64,000 nt of DNA from Hyphomicrobiales bacterium (GTDB lineage: Bacteria; Pseudomonadota; Alphaproteobacteria; Rhizobiales; Rhizobiaceae), in the NCBI GenBank assembly GCA_900473045.1, contig UCKS01000003.1, positions 171,098-235,097 on the forward strand. Direction: 5' to 3'. The position numbers and the translations under genes were made by a program. The notes under the pieces are model-generated. The model did not search any database, was not told the DNA's origin, and was given only the letters and a program-made list of their open reading frames with translations. Shown piece by piece: positions 44,729 through 55,510 of the stretch; position 1 is the first letter of the stretch, and each line of letters starts with the position of its first letter.

Positions 44729-47700
44729 ATGGCGATCAAAGCAAGCATCTATCACCTGACGCATTACAAGTATGACAAGCCGGTACGGCTAGGCCCCCAG
44801 ATCATCCGGCTGAAGCCGGCGGCCCATTCCAAGACCAAGGTGATCAGCCACTCGCTGAAGGTCACACCGGAAAATCACTTCGTCACGCTGCAGCAGGATC
44901 CCTACGGCAACTACCTGTCCCGCTACGTCTTCCCCGACCCTGTCACCGAGTTCAAGATCGAGGTCGATCTGGTCGCCGACATGACGGTCTACAATCCCTT
45001 CGACTTCTTCATCGAGGAAGAGGCCGAGACTTTCCCCTTCACCTATCCGGAAGATATCCGTGACGACCTGAAGATCTACATGCAGCCGGAGCCGATGAGC
45101 CCGGCGCTGGAAACCTATATCCGCGGCATCGACCTCACGCCCACCCGCACGATCGACTTCATCGTCGGCCTCAATGCCCGCCTGCAGCAGAAGGTCAATT
45201 ACATCATCCGCATGGAGCCCGGTGTCCAGACGCCGGAAGAGACCCTGCAGCTGGCGCTCGGTTCCTGTCGCGATTCCAGCTGGCTGCTCGTCCAGATCCT
45301 GCGCAATCTCGGCCTCGCCGCCCGCTTCGTCTCCGGCTATCTCATCCAGCTTGCCCCCGATCTGAAAGCACTCGATGGCCCCTCCGGCACCGAGGTCGAC
45401 TTCACCGACCTGCACGCCTGGTGCGAAGTCTATATCCCCGGCGCCGGCTGGGTCGGGCTCGACCCCACCTCCGGCCTTTTGACCGGCGAAAGCCATATCC
45501 CGCTGGCTGCCACGCCGCACTACCGCAATGCCGCGCCGATCTCCGGCGGGCTCTATGGCGATGCCAACACCACCTTCGATTTCGCCATGACGGTCAGCCG
45601 CGTCGCAGAACATCCGCGCATCACCAAGCCGTTTTCCGACGAAAGTTGGCAGGCGCTGAATGCGCTCGGCGAACACGTCGATACCGTGCTGAACGGCGCC
45701 GATGTGCGCCTGACCATGGGCGGCGAACCGACCTTCGTTTCCATCGACGATTTCGAATCCGAGGAATGGAACACCGGCGCCGTCGGCCCGACCAAGCGCG
45801 ACAAGGCCGACGAGCTGATCCGCCGCCTGCGCGAACGTTTTGCCCCCGGCGGCTTCCTGCATTACGGCCAGGGCAAGTGGTATCCCGGAGAAAGCCTGCC
45901 GCGCTGGACCTTCTCGCTCTACTGGCGCAAGGACGGTTTGCCGATCTGGCACAATCCCGATCTCATCGCCGCCGAAGGCCAGGATACCAGGGTCACCGCC
46001 AGGGAAGCGCAAGCGCTGATCACCGGAATCGCCGCCGAGCTCGAGATCGAACAGGATATGGTGATCCCGGCCTTCGAGGATCCCGCCGAATGGATCATCA
46101 AGGAAGGCAGCCTGCCGGAAAATGTCGATCCGGAAAATTCCAAGCTGGAAAGCCCGGAGGAACGTGCGCGCATCGCCAAGGTGTTCGAGCGCGGCCTGAC
46201 GACCCCGACCGGCTATATCCTTCCGGTCCAGGCGTGGAATTCCAAGGCCGAGGGCCAGAAATGGGTTTCCGAGAAATGGCGCACCCGCCGCGGCAAGATT
46301 TTCCTGATGCCGGGCGATTCACCGATCGGCTTCCGCATGCCGCTCGGCACGCTTCCTTACGTCCCACCGTCGGAATATCCCTATATTCACCCGGAAGATC
46401 CGTCGATCGACCGCCAGCCTCTGCCGGATTACGGAACGCCGGCCAGGGCCTTGGCCGAGGCCTCCCGCAAGGCCGCCACCGACGCACGGCAGAAGCGCGT
46501 CGAGCAGGTGCTGGAAGCGGCGAATGCCGATATCCGCGGCGCCGTCCGCACCGCCATGAGCGTCGAGCCGCGCGATGGGCGCCTCTGCGTCTTCATGCCG
46601 CCGGTCGAACGTATCGAAGACTATCTGGAATTGATCGCCGCCGCTGAAAAAGCCGCATCCGATCTCGGCCTGCCGATCCATATCGAGGGCTATTCGCCGC
46701 CGCAGGACGAGCGCATCAACGTCATGCGCGTTGCGCCCGATCCCGGCGTCATCGAGGTCAATATTCACCCGGCTTCCAACTGGGCCGATTGCGTCGCCAT
46801 CACCACGGCGATCTATGAGGAAGCCCGGCTTACCCGTCTCGGCGCCGACAAGTTCATGATCGACGGCCGGCACACCGGCACCGGCGGCGGCAACCATGTC
46901 GTTGTCGGCGGCAACAATCCCAACAACAGCCCGTTCCTGCGCCGCCCGGACCTGCTGAAAAGCCTGATCCTGCACTGGCAGCGTCATCCGGCGATGTCCT
47001 ACCTGTTCTCCGGCATGTTCATCGGCCCGACCAGCCAGGCGCCGCGCGTCGACGAGGCCCGGCACGACACGCTGTACGAGCTGGAAATCGCCATGGCACA
47101 GGTGCCCGTGCCCGGCATGGCGCAGACACCCCTGCCATGGGTGGTCGACCGGCTGTTCCGCAACCTGCTGACCGACGTCACCGGCAACACCCATCGCGCC
47201 GAAATCTGCATCGACAAGCTGTTCTCGCCGGATGGCCCGACCGGACGGCTGGGCTTAGTCGAGTTCCGCGGCTTCGAGATGCCGCCGAATGCCCGCATGA
47301 GCCTTGCCCAACAACTGCTGGTACGGGCGCTGATCGCTCGCTTCTGGCAGAACCCGGCCGAAGGCAAGCTGGTCCGCTGGGGTACCACGCTGCATGACCG
47401 CTTCATGCTGCCGCACTATGTCTGGCAGGATTTCCTCGACGTGCTCAATGACCTGCGAGCGAATGGTTTCAATATCCGTCCGGAATGGTTCGAGGCCCAG
47501 CTCGAGTTCCGTTTCCCGTTTTGCGGCGAGGTGGAATACGAAGGCGCCAAGCTCGAAATTCGCCAGGCGCTGGAACCATGGCATGTCATGGGCGAAGAAG
47601 GTGCCCCCGGCGGCACCGTGCGTTATGTCGATAGCTCCGTCGAGCGCCTGCAGGTGAAGCTGGAGACGGCCAATCCGGAGCGCTACACAGTTGCCTGTAA

Positions 47701-48061
47701 CGGCCGGGCGCTGCCGCTCGCCAGGACCGGCTTCAACGGCGTTTCCGTAGCCGGCGTCCGCTACAAGGCCTGGCAGCCCGTGTCGGGTCTGCATCCCAAT
47801 CTGCCGGTTAACACGCCGCTTACATTCGACATTTATGATACATGGTCGAAGCGTTCGATCGGCGGCTGCATCTATCATGTTGCCCATCCGGGCGGGCGCA
47901 GTTACGACACCTTCCCGGTGAACGGCAATGAAGCGGAAGCCCGCAGACTGGCGCGTTTCGAGCCGTGGGGGCATACCGCCGGCGCGTATGCGCTGGCGCC
48001 GGAAGTCCCATCGGCAGAATTTCCCCTGACGCTCGATTTGCGGCGTCCGGCAGGCATGTAG
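44729..48061 (+). CDS. Transglutaminase-like / DUF2126 (putative amidoligase) fusion protein
   Basis: The 1110-residue protein has a bacterial transglutaminase N-terminal region (about 1-90) and a transglutaminase core with C180 ([10 protein letters not shown]), H229 (TDLHAWCEV) and D245 (GLDPTSG). A large DUF2126 domain follows (about 310-1110), which Pfam describes as a putative amidoligase. DUF2126 landmarks are [48 protein letters not shown] and [16 protein letters not shown]. No signal peptide is seen. It starts the block followed by an ATP-grasp/Alpha-E gene and a second transglutaminase, probably one operon. Substrate unknown; peptide-bond formation plus transglutaminase cleavage or crosslinking is inferred. 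Confidence 0.9.
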   Translation: MAIKASIYHLTHYKYDKPVRLGPQIIRLKPAAHSKTKVISHSLKVTPENHFVTLQQDPYGNYLSRYVFPDPVTEFKIEVDLVADMTVYNPFDFFIEEEAETFPFTYPEDIRDDLKIYMQPEPMSPALETYIRGIDLTPTRTIDFIVGLNARLQQKVNYIIRMEPGVQTPEETLQLALGSCRDSSWLLVQILRNLGLAARFVSGYLIQLAPDLKALDGPSGTEVDFTDLHAWCEVYIPGAGWVGLDPTSGLLTGESHIPLAATPHYRNAAPISGGLYGDANTTFDFAMTVSRVAEHPRITKPFSDESWQALNALGEHVDTVLNGADVRLTMGGEPTFVSIDDFESEEWNTGAVGPTKRDKADELIRRLRERFAPGGFLHYGQGKWYPGESLPRWTFSLYWRKDGLPIWHNPDLIAAEGQDTRVTAREAQALITGIAAELEIEQDMVIPAFEDPAEWIIKEGSLPENVDPENSKLESPEERARIAKVFERGLTTPTGYILPVQAWNSKAEGQKWVSEKWRTRRGKIFLMPGDSPIGFRMPLGTLPYVPPSEYPYIHPEDPSIDRQPLPDYGTPARALAEASRKAATDARQKRVEQVLEAANADIRGAVRTAMSVEPRDGRLCVFMPPVERIEDYLELIAAAEKAASDLGLPIHIEGYSPPQDERINVMRVAPDPGVIEVNIHPASNWADCVAITTAIYEEARLTRLGADKFMIDGRHTGTGGGNHVVVGGNNPNNSPFLRRPDLLKSLILHWQRHPAMSYLFSGMFIGPTSQAPRVDEARHDTLYELEIAMAQVPVPGMAQTPLPWVVDRLFRNLLTDVTGNTHRAEICIDKLFSPDGPTGRLGLVEFRGFEMPPNARMSLAQQLLVRALIARFWQNPAEGKLVRWGTTLHDRFMLPHYVWQDFLDVLNDLRANGFNIRPEWFEAQLEFRFPFCGEVEYEGAKLEIRQALEPWHVMGEEGAPGGTVRYVDSSVERLQVKLETANPERYTVACNGRALPLARTGFNGVSVAGVRYKAWQPVSGLHPNLPVNTPLTFDIYDTWSKRSIGGCIYHVAHPGGRSYDTFPVNGNEAEARRLARFEPWGHTAGAYALAPEVPSAEFPLTLDLRRPAGM

Positions 48062-48068
48062 GACGTTG

Positions 48069-50483
48069 ATGTCAAAGAAGCAGACGGCGCAGGCGACACG
48101 CAGCGAAGACCGGATCGGCAACGATCCGGTCTTCGGCTATCGTGCACTTTCCGGCATCGCCGATGAAATGCTCGATACGCAGGGCAATGTCCGGCCGGTC
48201 TGGCAGCATTTTCTCTCCTCCATCGGCCGTATGGATGAAACGGAGCTTTCCAACCGCTTCGCCCGCGCCGACCGCTATCTGCGCGATGCCGGCGTGTTCT
48301 ACAGGGCCTATGGCACCAAGGAGAATTCGGAGCGCAGCTGGCCGCTCTCTCACGTTCCGGTCCTGATCGACGACACCGAATGGCAGGCCGTGTCGAAGGG
48401 CCTCGTCCAGCGCGCCGAACTTCTCGAGCGCATCGCCGCCGATATCTACGGCCCGAACCGGCTCGTTGCCGAAGGCTACCTGCCGCCGTCGCTGGTCGCC
48501 GGCAATCCGGAGTTCCTCCGGCCGATGGTCGGCGTGCTGCCGGCCGACGGCCATTTCCTGCATTTCTGTTCCTTCGAAATCGGCCGTGGCCCGGATGGCA
48601 ACTGGTGGGTGCTGTCGGACCGCACCGAAGCACCATCCGGTGCCGGTTTCGCGCTGGAAAACCGCGTCGCCACCACCCGCGCCTTTTCCGATCTCTATGC
48701 CGAAACCCATGTCCGTCGCCTCGCGGGCTTCTTCGGCGCCTTCCGCGACGAACTGCAATCGCGCAAGAAACATCCCGACGACCGCATCGCCGTTCTGACG
48801 CCTGGCGTCGCCAACGAAACCTATTTCGAGCACGCCTATATCGCCCGCTATCTCGGCTTCATGCTGCTCGAAGGCGAAGACCTCACCGTCGTCGATGGTC
48901 GCGTGATGGTCCGCACCGTGGCTGGCCTCAAACCCGTCGGCGTGCTCTGGCGCCGCCTCGATGCCGCCTTTGCCGATCCGCTGGAACTGAACCAGAGTTC
49001 GCATATCGGCACGCCCGGCATCGTCGAGGCGCTGCGCTCCGGCTCCGTCTCAATCGTCAATTCGCTCGGCTCCGGCATTCTGGAGACCCGCGCCTTCCTC
49101 GCCTTCATGCCGACCATCTGCCGCCATCTGCTCGGCGAAGACCCCGTCCTGCCAAGCATCGCCACCTGGTGGTGCGGCCAGCAGCCGGAACGTGATCAGG
49201 TGGCCGGCAATATCGAGAAGATGGTCATCGGCCCGGCCTATTCCACCCGGCCGTTCTTCGACGATAACGGCCGCTCGGTGCTGGGGTCATCGCTGCGCGA
49301 CACCGCCAAGGTCTCGGTTACCGAATGGCTGCAGACCGACGGCCCGAAACTCGTCGGCCAGGAAGTCGTCACCCTCTCCACCACGCCCGCCTGGATCAAC
49401 GGCAAGCTGACGCCGCGGCCGATGAGCCTGCGGGTCTATGTCGCCCGCACCCGCGATGGCTGGCAGGTGATGCCGGGCGGCTTCGCCCGCATCGGCTCCG
49501 GCGCCGATGCCGCAGCCATCGCCATGCAGGCAGGCGGATCGGCCGCCGACGTCTGGATCGTCAGCCAGAAACCGGTCGAGCAGATGACCCTTCTGCCCGC
49601 CGAGGAAAGTTTTATCCGCATCATGCCCGGCAGCCTACCGAGCCGGGCGGCCGACAATCTTTTCTGGCTCGGCCGCTATATCGAGCGGGCCGAAGGTGCG
49701 CTGCGCATCCTGCGCGCCTGGCACGGCCGTTATGCCGAAACCGCCAATACCGAAATGCCGCTCTTGAAGGATATCACCGATTACCTGGCCGGGCTCGATA
49801 TCGACACCAAGCAGCCTGTCCCCGACAGCCTGATGGCCAACCTCAACAGCGCCCTGTTTTCCGCCAGCAATATCCGCGACCGTTTTTCCGCCGATGGCTG
49901 GCTGGCGCTCAACGATCTCGCCAAGACTGCCCGCAAATTCCAGTCGACCGTGCAGGCGGGTGACGACGCCACCCATGCGATGACCGTGCTCCTGCGCAAG
50001 CTCGCGGGCTTTGCCGGTCTGGTGCACGAAAACATGTACCGCTTCACCGGCTGGCGCTTCCTGTCGATCGGCCGTTACCTCGAGCGTGGCCTGCACATGA
50101 CCCGGCTGCTTGGCCATATGTCGGGCGAGGACGCACCGGATGGTGCCTACGACATGCTGCTCGAAATCGGCGACAGCGTCATGACCCACCGCCGCCGTTA
50201 CAACGTCAACACCGCAGCGCTGACCGTCACCGATCTTCTGGCGCTCGACCCGCTCAACCCGCGCTCGATCCTCTACCAGTTGAACGAGATCAAGACGGAG
50301 GTCGAGCAGCTGCCCAACGCTTTCGTCAACGGCCAGATGTCGCCGTTCTACCGCGAAGCCATGAAACTCCACGCTGGCCTTGCCGTCATGACGCCGGAGG
50401 CAATGAACGCCGAGGTCTACAACAATCTCGAGCAGGAACTTTTCCGCTTCTCCGACATCCTCGCGCAAACCTATCTCGGATAA
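48069..50483 (+). CDS. Circularly permuted ATP-grasp / Alpha-E domain protein
   Basis: The 804-residue protein has a circularly permuted ATP-grasp ligase domain (formerly DUF404/DUF407, about residues 70-480: YGPNRLVAEGYLPPSLVAGNPEFLRP, VLTPGVANETYFEHAYIARYLGF, EGEDLTVVDGRVMVRT). An Alpha-E helical domain (formerly DUF403, about 520-800: LPSRAADNLFWLGRYIERAEGALRIL, WRFLSIGRYLERGLHMTRLL) follows. ATP-grasp enzymes form amide bonds through acyl phosphates. The ATG at 48069 follows TTG at 48066 and lies 7 bases after the previous stop, so coupling is likely. Often such genes sit beside the proteasome-like Anbu; none is here. Confidence 0.92.
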   Translation: MSKKQTAQATRSEDRIGNDPVFGYRALSGIADEMLDTQGNVRPVWQHFLSSIGRMDETELSNRFARADRYLRDAGVFYRAYGTKENSERSWPLSHVPVLIDDTEWQAVSKGLVQRAELLERIAADIYGPNRLVAEGYLPPSLVAGNPEFLRPMVGVLPADGHFLHFCSFEIGRGPDGNWWVLSDRTEAPSGAGFALENRVATTRAFSDLYAETHVRRLAGFFGAFRDELQSRKKHPDDRIAVLTPGVANETYFEHAYIARYLGFMLLEGEDLTVVDGRVMVRTVAGLKPVGVLWRRLDAAFADPLELNQSSHIGTPGIVEALRSGSVSIVNSLGSGILETRAFLAFMPTICRHLLGEDPVLPSIATWWCGQQPERDQVAGNIEKMVIGPAYSTRPFFDDNGRSVLGSSLRDTAKVSVTEWLQTDGPKLVGQEVVTLSTTPAWINGKLTPRPMSLRVYVARTRDGWQVMPGGFARIGSGADAAAIAMQAGGSAADVWIVSQKPVEQMTLLPAEESFIRIMPGSLPSRAADNLFWLGRYIERAEGALRILRAWHGRYAETANTEMPLLKDITDYLAGLDIDTKQPVPDSLMANLNSALFSASNIRDRFSADGWLALNDLAKTARKFQSTVQAGDDATHAMTVLLRKLAGFAGLVHENMYRFTGWRFLSIGRYLERGLHMTRLLGHMSGEDAPDGAYDMLLEIGDSVMTHRRRYNVNTAALTVTDLLALDPLNPRSILYQLNEIKTEVEQLPNAFVNGQMSPFYREAMKLHAGLAVMTPEAMNAEVYNNLEQELFRFSDILAQTYLG

Positions 50484-50522
50484 GATACGACGAACGCAGC
50501 ACCGCGCCGGATTTGAGAACCC

Positions 50523-51401
50523 ATGCTCTACGACATCAATCTGCGGATCACCTATACCTACGAAGTCCCGGTCTCCGGCGGCCGCCATGTCGTGCGCGTC
50601 CTGCCGCTCTCGCTTCCCGATCGCCAGCGCCTCGTTGCGGGCACCGTCACCTGCACGCCGCCGCCTGAAGAGCGAAGGGACAGCGTTGATTTCTTTGCCA
50701 ATCCCTCGACCTCTCTCCTGTTTCGCAAACAGCATGAAAAGCTGGTCATCCGCATGCAGGCCCGCGTCCAGCTCGAACAACAACCGCTCGCCGCCGATTT
50801 TTCGCCCGATCTCACCCGTTTCCCGAATGAGATCGCCAATGTCTGGTCGCTCGACGCCAACTCACCGCATCATTTCCTTGGTGCCAGCCCGCGTCTTCCG
50901 GAAGATTCAGCCATTTCCGCCTATGCCCATGCCATCGCCAAACCCGGCATGACCATCCGCCAGATCGCCACCGCCATCTGCGCCCAGATTCACGCCGACT
51001 TCGCCTATGATCCGAAGGCAACCACGGTCGACACGACCCCGCGCGAGGCGTTCAAGCTCAAGCGCGGCGTCTGCCAGGATTTCACCCATGTGATGATCAC
51101 CGCCCTGCGCAGCCTCGGCATCCCCGCCGGTTATGTCAGCGGCTTCCTCAGGACCATCCCACCGCCGGGCAAGGAACGCCTCGAAGGGGCCGACGCTATG
51201 CATGCCTGGGTGCGTGTCTGGTGCGGATCGACGACCGGCTGGCTCGAACTCGATCCGACCAACAATATTTTTGCAGGCCTCGATCATATCGTCGTCGGCC
51301 ATGGCCGCGACTATAGCGACGTGGCGCCGGTCATTGGTGTCCTGAAAAGCTACGGATCGCACAAAACCGAACAGGCCGTCGACGTTATTCCGTTGCAATG
51401 A
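50523..51401 (+). CDS. Transglutaminase-like protein
   Basis: The 292-residue protein has the N-terminal transglutaminase region (LRITYTYEVPVSGGRHVVRVLPL) and the core with C184 (KRGVCQDFTH), H227 (GADAMHAWVRVW) and D244 (LELDPTNN), so the triad is intact. It lacks a signal peptide. It starts 39 bases after the ATP-grasp/Alpha-E gene and is most likely the last gene of the operon. With the first gene it gives two transglutaminase domains serving one ligase pair. Confidence 0.92.
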   Translation: MLYDINLRITYTYEVPVSGGRHVVRVLPLSLPDRQRLVAGTVTCTPPPEERRDSVDFFANPSTSLLFRKQHEKLVIRMQARVQLEQQPLAADFSPDLTRFPNEIANVWSLDANSPHHFLGASPRLPEDSAISAYAHAIAKPGMTIRQIATAICAQIHADFAYDPKATTVDTTPREAFKLKRGVCQDFTHVMITALRSLGIPAGYVSGFLRTIPPPGKERLEGADAMHAWVRVWCGSTTGWLELDPTNNIFAGLDHIVVGHGRDYSDVAPVIGVLKSYGSHKTEQAVDVIPLQ

Positions 51402-51580
51402 CCCGGAACGGGAAAGCCAACAGTCCCCTTTTCGCACACCCAAAGCAGGACGAACCGCCTGCATTCCCAGGGCAACTAAAATTCTACTCAATTACAACCC
51501 ATGAGTTGAACGGGATCGTAACATTTCCAAGATAGAGGTCGCTTCATCAAAAGAGGCAACGTCTGTTCCGAGTGGGGAAA

Positions 51581-52819
51581 ATGGTAAAGCGATCGAAATT
51601 CTTGCAGTCCTGTTCAGCTCTCGCCAACGACCGCGGCGGCAATTTCGCCCTGATGGCAGCATTGGTCATTCCCGTCCTGTTCGCCGGCGGCGGCATCGCG
51701 GTTGATCTGGCAAATATGATGAAAGCCAAGAACCAGTTGCAGGACGCAACGGACAGCGCAGCTCTTGCCGCATCGTCCGCGCTCATCAATGAAGGTATAA
51801 GCATCGAAGACGCAAAGAAACTTGCCAGGGATTTTCTAAAATCCCAATCCAAGAACTCCCTGACGGCCGACATGACCGCCGAGGAGCTTGCCGCTTTCGA
51901 ACAGGTATTTTCGAACAACACAAAGATCAACATTGTTGAAAAAACGGCGACCAACACGGTCGGCAACAGCAAGACCTATACCGTCGACATATCGACGAAT
52001 TACAACCTGCCGCTCAGCCCCTTCACCCGGCTTTTGGGCCAGAAGACCGCCCAGATCGGCGCGGCAAGTTCGTCCTTGAGTTCGTCTGAAACGAAGAATG
52101 CGCTGTCGATGTTCCTGGTGCTTGACCGTTCTGGCTCCATGGCCGAGGACACGGCGACGATTGATAAGGACAATCCGACCAAAGTTGAGAACTACTCGTG
52201 CGGCACTAGAAATCGCCCGAGAACCTGCCAGCGGGACGTTGACAACTTTGTCACCAAGATTGACGCGCTGAAAACGGCGACGGAAAACCTGACAAAATAT
52301 CTGAAAACCGCTGACCCGACTGGTTCGCTGGTCAGGACCGGAGCCGTATCCTACAACGCCTCGATGCAGAACCCGAACGACCTGACCTGGGGCACCGATG
52401 GCGCCGTCAACTACGTCAAGGCACTGTCGGCCACGGGTGGCACGGATTCCGGTGACGCCTTCGAGACCGCTTATGAAAAGCTCATGCTGAAGAAAAGCGG
52501 CGTGCTGGTTGAAGACGCCGCTCACCTGGATAAAAACAAGCAGGCTCCGACAAAATATATCGTCTTCATGACCGATGGCGACAACAACTACACCTCGGCC
52601 GACACCGAGACGAAAAAATGGTGCGAGAAGGCCAGAACAGACAAGATCCAGGTCTTTACGGTTGCCTTCATGGCGCCTGCACGCGGCCAAGCACTGCTCA
52701 ATTCCTGCGCAACCACCAGCGCCCATTATTTCAAGGCCGAGAATGCGGATCAGCTCAACGAGGCTTTCAAATATATCGGTGAAAAAGCCTCGGCGATGAC
52801 CGTTCGCCTGACGCAGTAA
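51581..52819 (+). CDS. TadG-like pilus-assembly protein with vWA domain
   Basis: The 412-residue protein has a TadE/G-type N-terminal membrane segment (about 22-46, GGNFALMAALVIPVLFAGGGIAVDLANMM) and a von Willebrand A domain with MIDAS motif DRSGS at 182-186 and later FMTDGDNN. Such proteins are exported through or anchored with Flp/Tad pili or act as envelope adhesins. No other tad genes are nearby. ATG 51581 follows GGGGAAA; GTG 51572 is an alternative. It has an independent promoter region and a strong terminator, so it is unlikely to belong to the ligase operon. Confidence 0.85.
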   Translation: MVKRSKFLQSCSALANDRGGNFALMAALVIPVLFAGGGIAVDLANMMKAKNQLQDATDSAALAASSALINEGISIEDAKKLARDFLKSQSKNSLTADMTAEELAAFEQVFSNNTKINIVEKTATNTVGNSKTYTVDISTNYNLPLSPFTRLLGQKTAQIGAASSSLSSSETKNALSMFLVLDRSGSMAEDTATIDKDNPTKVENYSCGTRNRPRTCQRDVDNFVTKIDALKTATENLTKYLKTADPTGSLVRTGAVSYNASMQNPNDLTWGTDGAVNYVKALSATGGTDSGDAFETAYEKLMLKKSGVLVEDAAHLDKNKQAPTKYIVFMTDGDNNYTSADTETKKWCEKARTDKIQVFTVAFMAPARGQALLNSCATTSAHYFKAENADQLNEAFKYIGEKASAMTVRLTQ

Positions 52820-52840
52820 ACCGCCGTTGCCGCTGCAATC

Positions 52841-52875
52841 AAAAGCCCGTCCCGAAACATTCGGGGCGGGCTTTT
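52841..52875 (+). terminator. Strong terminator between the vWA gene and the glycogen operon
   Basis: AAAAGCCCGTCCCGAA pairs with TTCGGGGCGGGCTTTT (one wobble) around ACA, ending in TTTT. Confidence 0.92.
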
Positions 52876-52948
52876 CGCGTTATCCGCCAAATCGCAAGCC
52901 GTTTCGAACGCACCGTCTTCTCCAATTATCATCTTATTGAAAACGCTA

Positions 52949-52964
52949 TTGCAAGCGCTTCGTA
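52949..52964. promoter_or_regulatory. LacI-family-like operator in the glgP upstream region
   Basis: The sequence TTGCAAGCGCTTCG contains the central palindrome AAGCGCTT (52953-52960), the core of many LacI/GalR sites. TTGAAA and TCGTAT around it are poor promoter elements. It lies 85-96 bases before glgP. Weak. Confidence 0.3.
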
Positions 52965-53044
52965 TCGGTGCATAAATCGCTCATATGCCCCGTTGGTGTT
53001 CGCCTCCGGTCTCCCAAACCGCACGCAGAGGGTAAGCCTTTTCC

Positions 53045-55510
53045 ATGATCGATCGTTTGTCCAACGAGAAAATTCCGAGCGCCGCGCCGCGTGGTTCCAG
53101 CGCCGAAGTCCTTGCCCAGGAAATCATCGAGCGTCTCACCTACCGCATCGGCAAGGACCCGAAGGTCGCCAAGCCGCATGACTGGCTAACCGCCGCTATC
53201 CTGGTGGTGCGCGACCGTATCACCGACAACTGGATGGAATCGACGCGCAAGACCTACGCTACCGATGCCAAGCGCGTCTATTACATGTCGCTCGAATTCC
53301 TGATCGGCCGCCTGATGCGCGATGCCGTCACCAATATCGGCCTGATGGACGAGTTGCGCGAGGCACTGGCCTCCTTCGGCGTCGATATCGACGTTATCGC
53401 CGCCCTTGAGCCGGATGCAGCGCTCGGCAATGGCGGCCTTGGCCGTCTGGCCGCCTGTTTCATGGAGAGCATGGCCACCGTCGATATCCCGGCCTATGGC
53501 TATGGCATCCGCTATGTCCACGGCCTTTTCCGCCAGCAGATGGCCGATGGCTGGCAGGTCGAGCTGCCGGAAACCTGGCTTGCCCACGGCAACCCCTGGG
53601 AATTTGAGCGCCGTGAAAGCTCCTACGAAATCGGCTTCGGCGGCTCTGTCGAAACCGTTAATGTCGACGAGGAAGTCACCCGCTACGTCTGGAAGCCGGC
53701 CGAGCGGGTCATTGCCACGGCCTGCGACACGCCGGTCGTCGGCTGGCGCGCCAAGCGCGTCAACACGCTGCGCCTGTGGACCGCCCATCCGATCGATCCG
53801 ATCCTGCTCGACGCCTTCAATGCCGGCGATCACATCGGCGCTCTGAGAGAAAGCAACAAGGCCGAAAGCCTTGCCCGCGTGCTCTATCCCGCCGACGCGA
53901 CGCCTGCCGGTCAGGAACTGCGCCTGCGCCAGGAATTCTTCTTCTCGTCCGCCTCGCTGCAGGACATCCTGCGCCGTCACCTGCAGCAATATCCGGATTT
54001 CACCTCCCTGCCGGACAAGGTGGCGATCCAGCTCAACGACACCCATCCGGCCGTCTCCGTCGCCGAGCTCGTCCGTCTGTTGACCGACGTTCACGGCATG
54101 GATTTCGAAGCCGCCTGGGATATCGCCCGCCACACCTTTTCCTACACCAATCACACGCTGCTGCCCGAAGCGTTGGAAACCTGGCCGGTGCCGCTGTTCG
54201 AACGGCTTCTGCCGCGTCACATGCAGATCGTCTATGCGATCAACGCCAAGATCCTGCTCGAGGCCCGCAAGCAGAAGACCCATACGGACCAGGAAGTCCG
54301 CAACATCTCGCTGATCGATGAAAGCGGCGATCGCCGCGTGCGCATGGGCAACCTCGCCTTTGTCGGTTCCCACTCGATCAACGGCGTCTCGGCGCTCCAT
54401 ACCGAGTTGATGAAGGAAACGGTGTTCGCCGATCTGCACCGGCTCTATCCGGAGCGGATCAACAACAAGACCAATGGCATTACCCCGCGCCGCTGGCTGA
54501 TGCAGTGCAATCCCGAGCTCGTCACGCTGATCCGCGATGCGATCGGCGATGAGTTCATGGACAATACCGAAGCCCTGCAGGCGCTGGATCCCTTCGCCGA
54601 CAAGCCGGATTTCCAGGAAAAGTTCGCCGCAATCAAGCGCGCCAACAAGGTCAAGCTTGCGCAGCTGGTGCAGAGCCGCATGGGCATCCGCATTGATCCG
54701 TCGGCCATGTTCGACATCCAGATCAAGCGTATCCACGAATACAAGCGCCAGCTCCTCAACATCATCGAGGCGATCTCGCTCTACGACCAGATCCGTTCGC
54801 ATCCCGAACTCGACTGGGTGCCGCGGGTCAAACTGTTCGCCGGCAAGGCGGCGCCGAGCTATCACAATGCCAAGCTGATCATCAAACTGGCCAATGATGT
54901 CGCCAGGGTCATCAACAACGACCCGTCGGTGCGCGGCCTGCTCAAGATCGTCTTCATCCCCAATTACAACGTCTCGCTGGCCGAGATCATGGTGCCGTCG
55001 GCTGACCTTTCCGAACAAATATCGACCGCCGGCATGGAAGCCTCTGGAACCGGGAACATGAAGTTCGCGTTAAACGGTGCGCTGACCATTGGAACGCTGG
55101 ATGGCGCCAATGTGGAAATGCGTGACTGGGTCGGTGAGGAAAACATCAAGATCTTCGGGATGACGGCAGATGAAGTCGCCAAGGTGCGCGCCGAGGGACA
55201 CAATCCCCGCGCCATCATCGAGCAATCGCGGGAACTGTCACAGGCTCTGTTTGCGATTTCCTCCGGCGTGTTCTCGCCCGACGATCGCAACCGTTTCACC
55301 GGCCTGATCGATGGCATCTACAATCACGACTGGTTCATGGTGGCAGCCGATTTCGATGCCTACACCAAGGCCCAGCGCGAGGTGGATGCGATCTGGACGG
55401 ATACGGCCAGTTGGTATTCCAAGACCATCCGCAACACGGCGCGCATGGGCTGGTTTTCCTCTGACCGCACAATCCGGCAATATGCCGGGGAAATTTGGAG
55501 AGCCGGATGA
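53045..55510 (+). CDS. glgP: Glycogen phosphorylase
   Basis: The 821-residue enzyme releases glucose-1-phosphate from glycogen ends. It shows GNGGLGRLAACFMESMATVDIPAYGYGIRY, the substrate site LPEALETWPVPLFERLLPRHMQI, and the PLP lysine K673 in EASGTGNMKFALNGALTIGTLDGANVE. It is the first gene of the five-gene glg operon. Its stop overlaps the glgB start (ATGA). Confidence 0.97.
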   Translation: MIDRLSNEKIPSAAPRGSSAEVLAQEIIERLTYRIGKDPKVAKPHDWLTAAILVVRDRITDNWMESTRKTYATDAKRVYYMSLEFLIGRLMRDAVTNIGLMDELREALASFGVDIDVIAALEPDAALGNGGLGRLAACFMESMATVDIPAYGYGIRYVHGLFRQQMADGWQVELPETWLAHGNPWEFERRESSYEIGFGGSVETVNVDEEVTRYVWKPAERVIATACDTPVVGWRAKRVNTLRLWTAHPIDPILLDAFNAGDHIGALRESNKAESLARVLYPADATPAGQELRLRQEFFFSSASLQDILRRHLQQYPDFTSLPDKVAIQLNDTHPAVSVAELVRLLTDVHGMDFEAAWDIARHTFSYTNHTLLPEALETWPVPLFERLLPRHMQIVYAINAKILLEARKQKTHTDQEVRNISLIDESGDRRVRMGNLAFVGSHSINGVSALHTELMKETVFADLHRLYPERINNKTNGITPRRWLMQCNPELVTLIRDAIGDEFMDNTEALQALDPFADKPDFQEKFAAIKRANKVKLAQLVQSRMGIRIDPSAMFDIQIKRIHEYKRQLLNIIEAISLYDQIRSHPELDWVPRVKLFAGKAAPSYHNAKLIIKLANDVARVINNDPSVRGLLKIVFIPNYNVSLAEIMVPSADLSEQISTAGMEASGTGNMKFALNGALTIGTLDGANVEMRDWVGEENIKIFGMTADEVAKVRAEGHNPRAIIEQSRELSQALFAISSGVFSPDDRNRFTGLIDGIYNHDWFMVAADFDAYTKAQREVDAIWTDTASWYSKTIRNTARMGWFSSDRTIRQYAGEIWRAG

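Noticed and set aside
52949..52964. Strong catabolite operator for the glycogen operon
   Set aside because: The AAGCGCTT core is short and flanks are asymmetric; kept only as a weak site.
53186..55018. 610-codon frame antisense to glgP
   Set aside because: Repetitive Asp/Ala/Val-rich composition and complete overlap with glgP; an artefact of codon bias.
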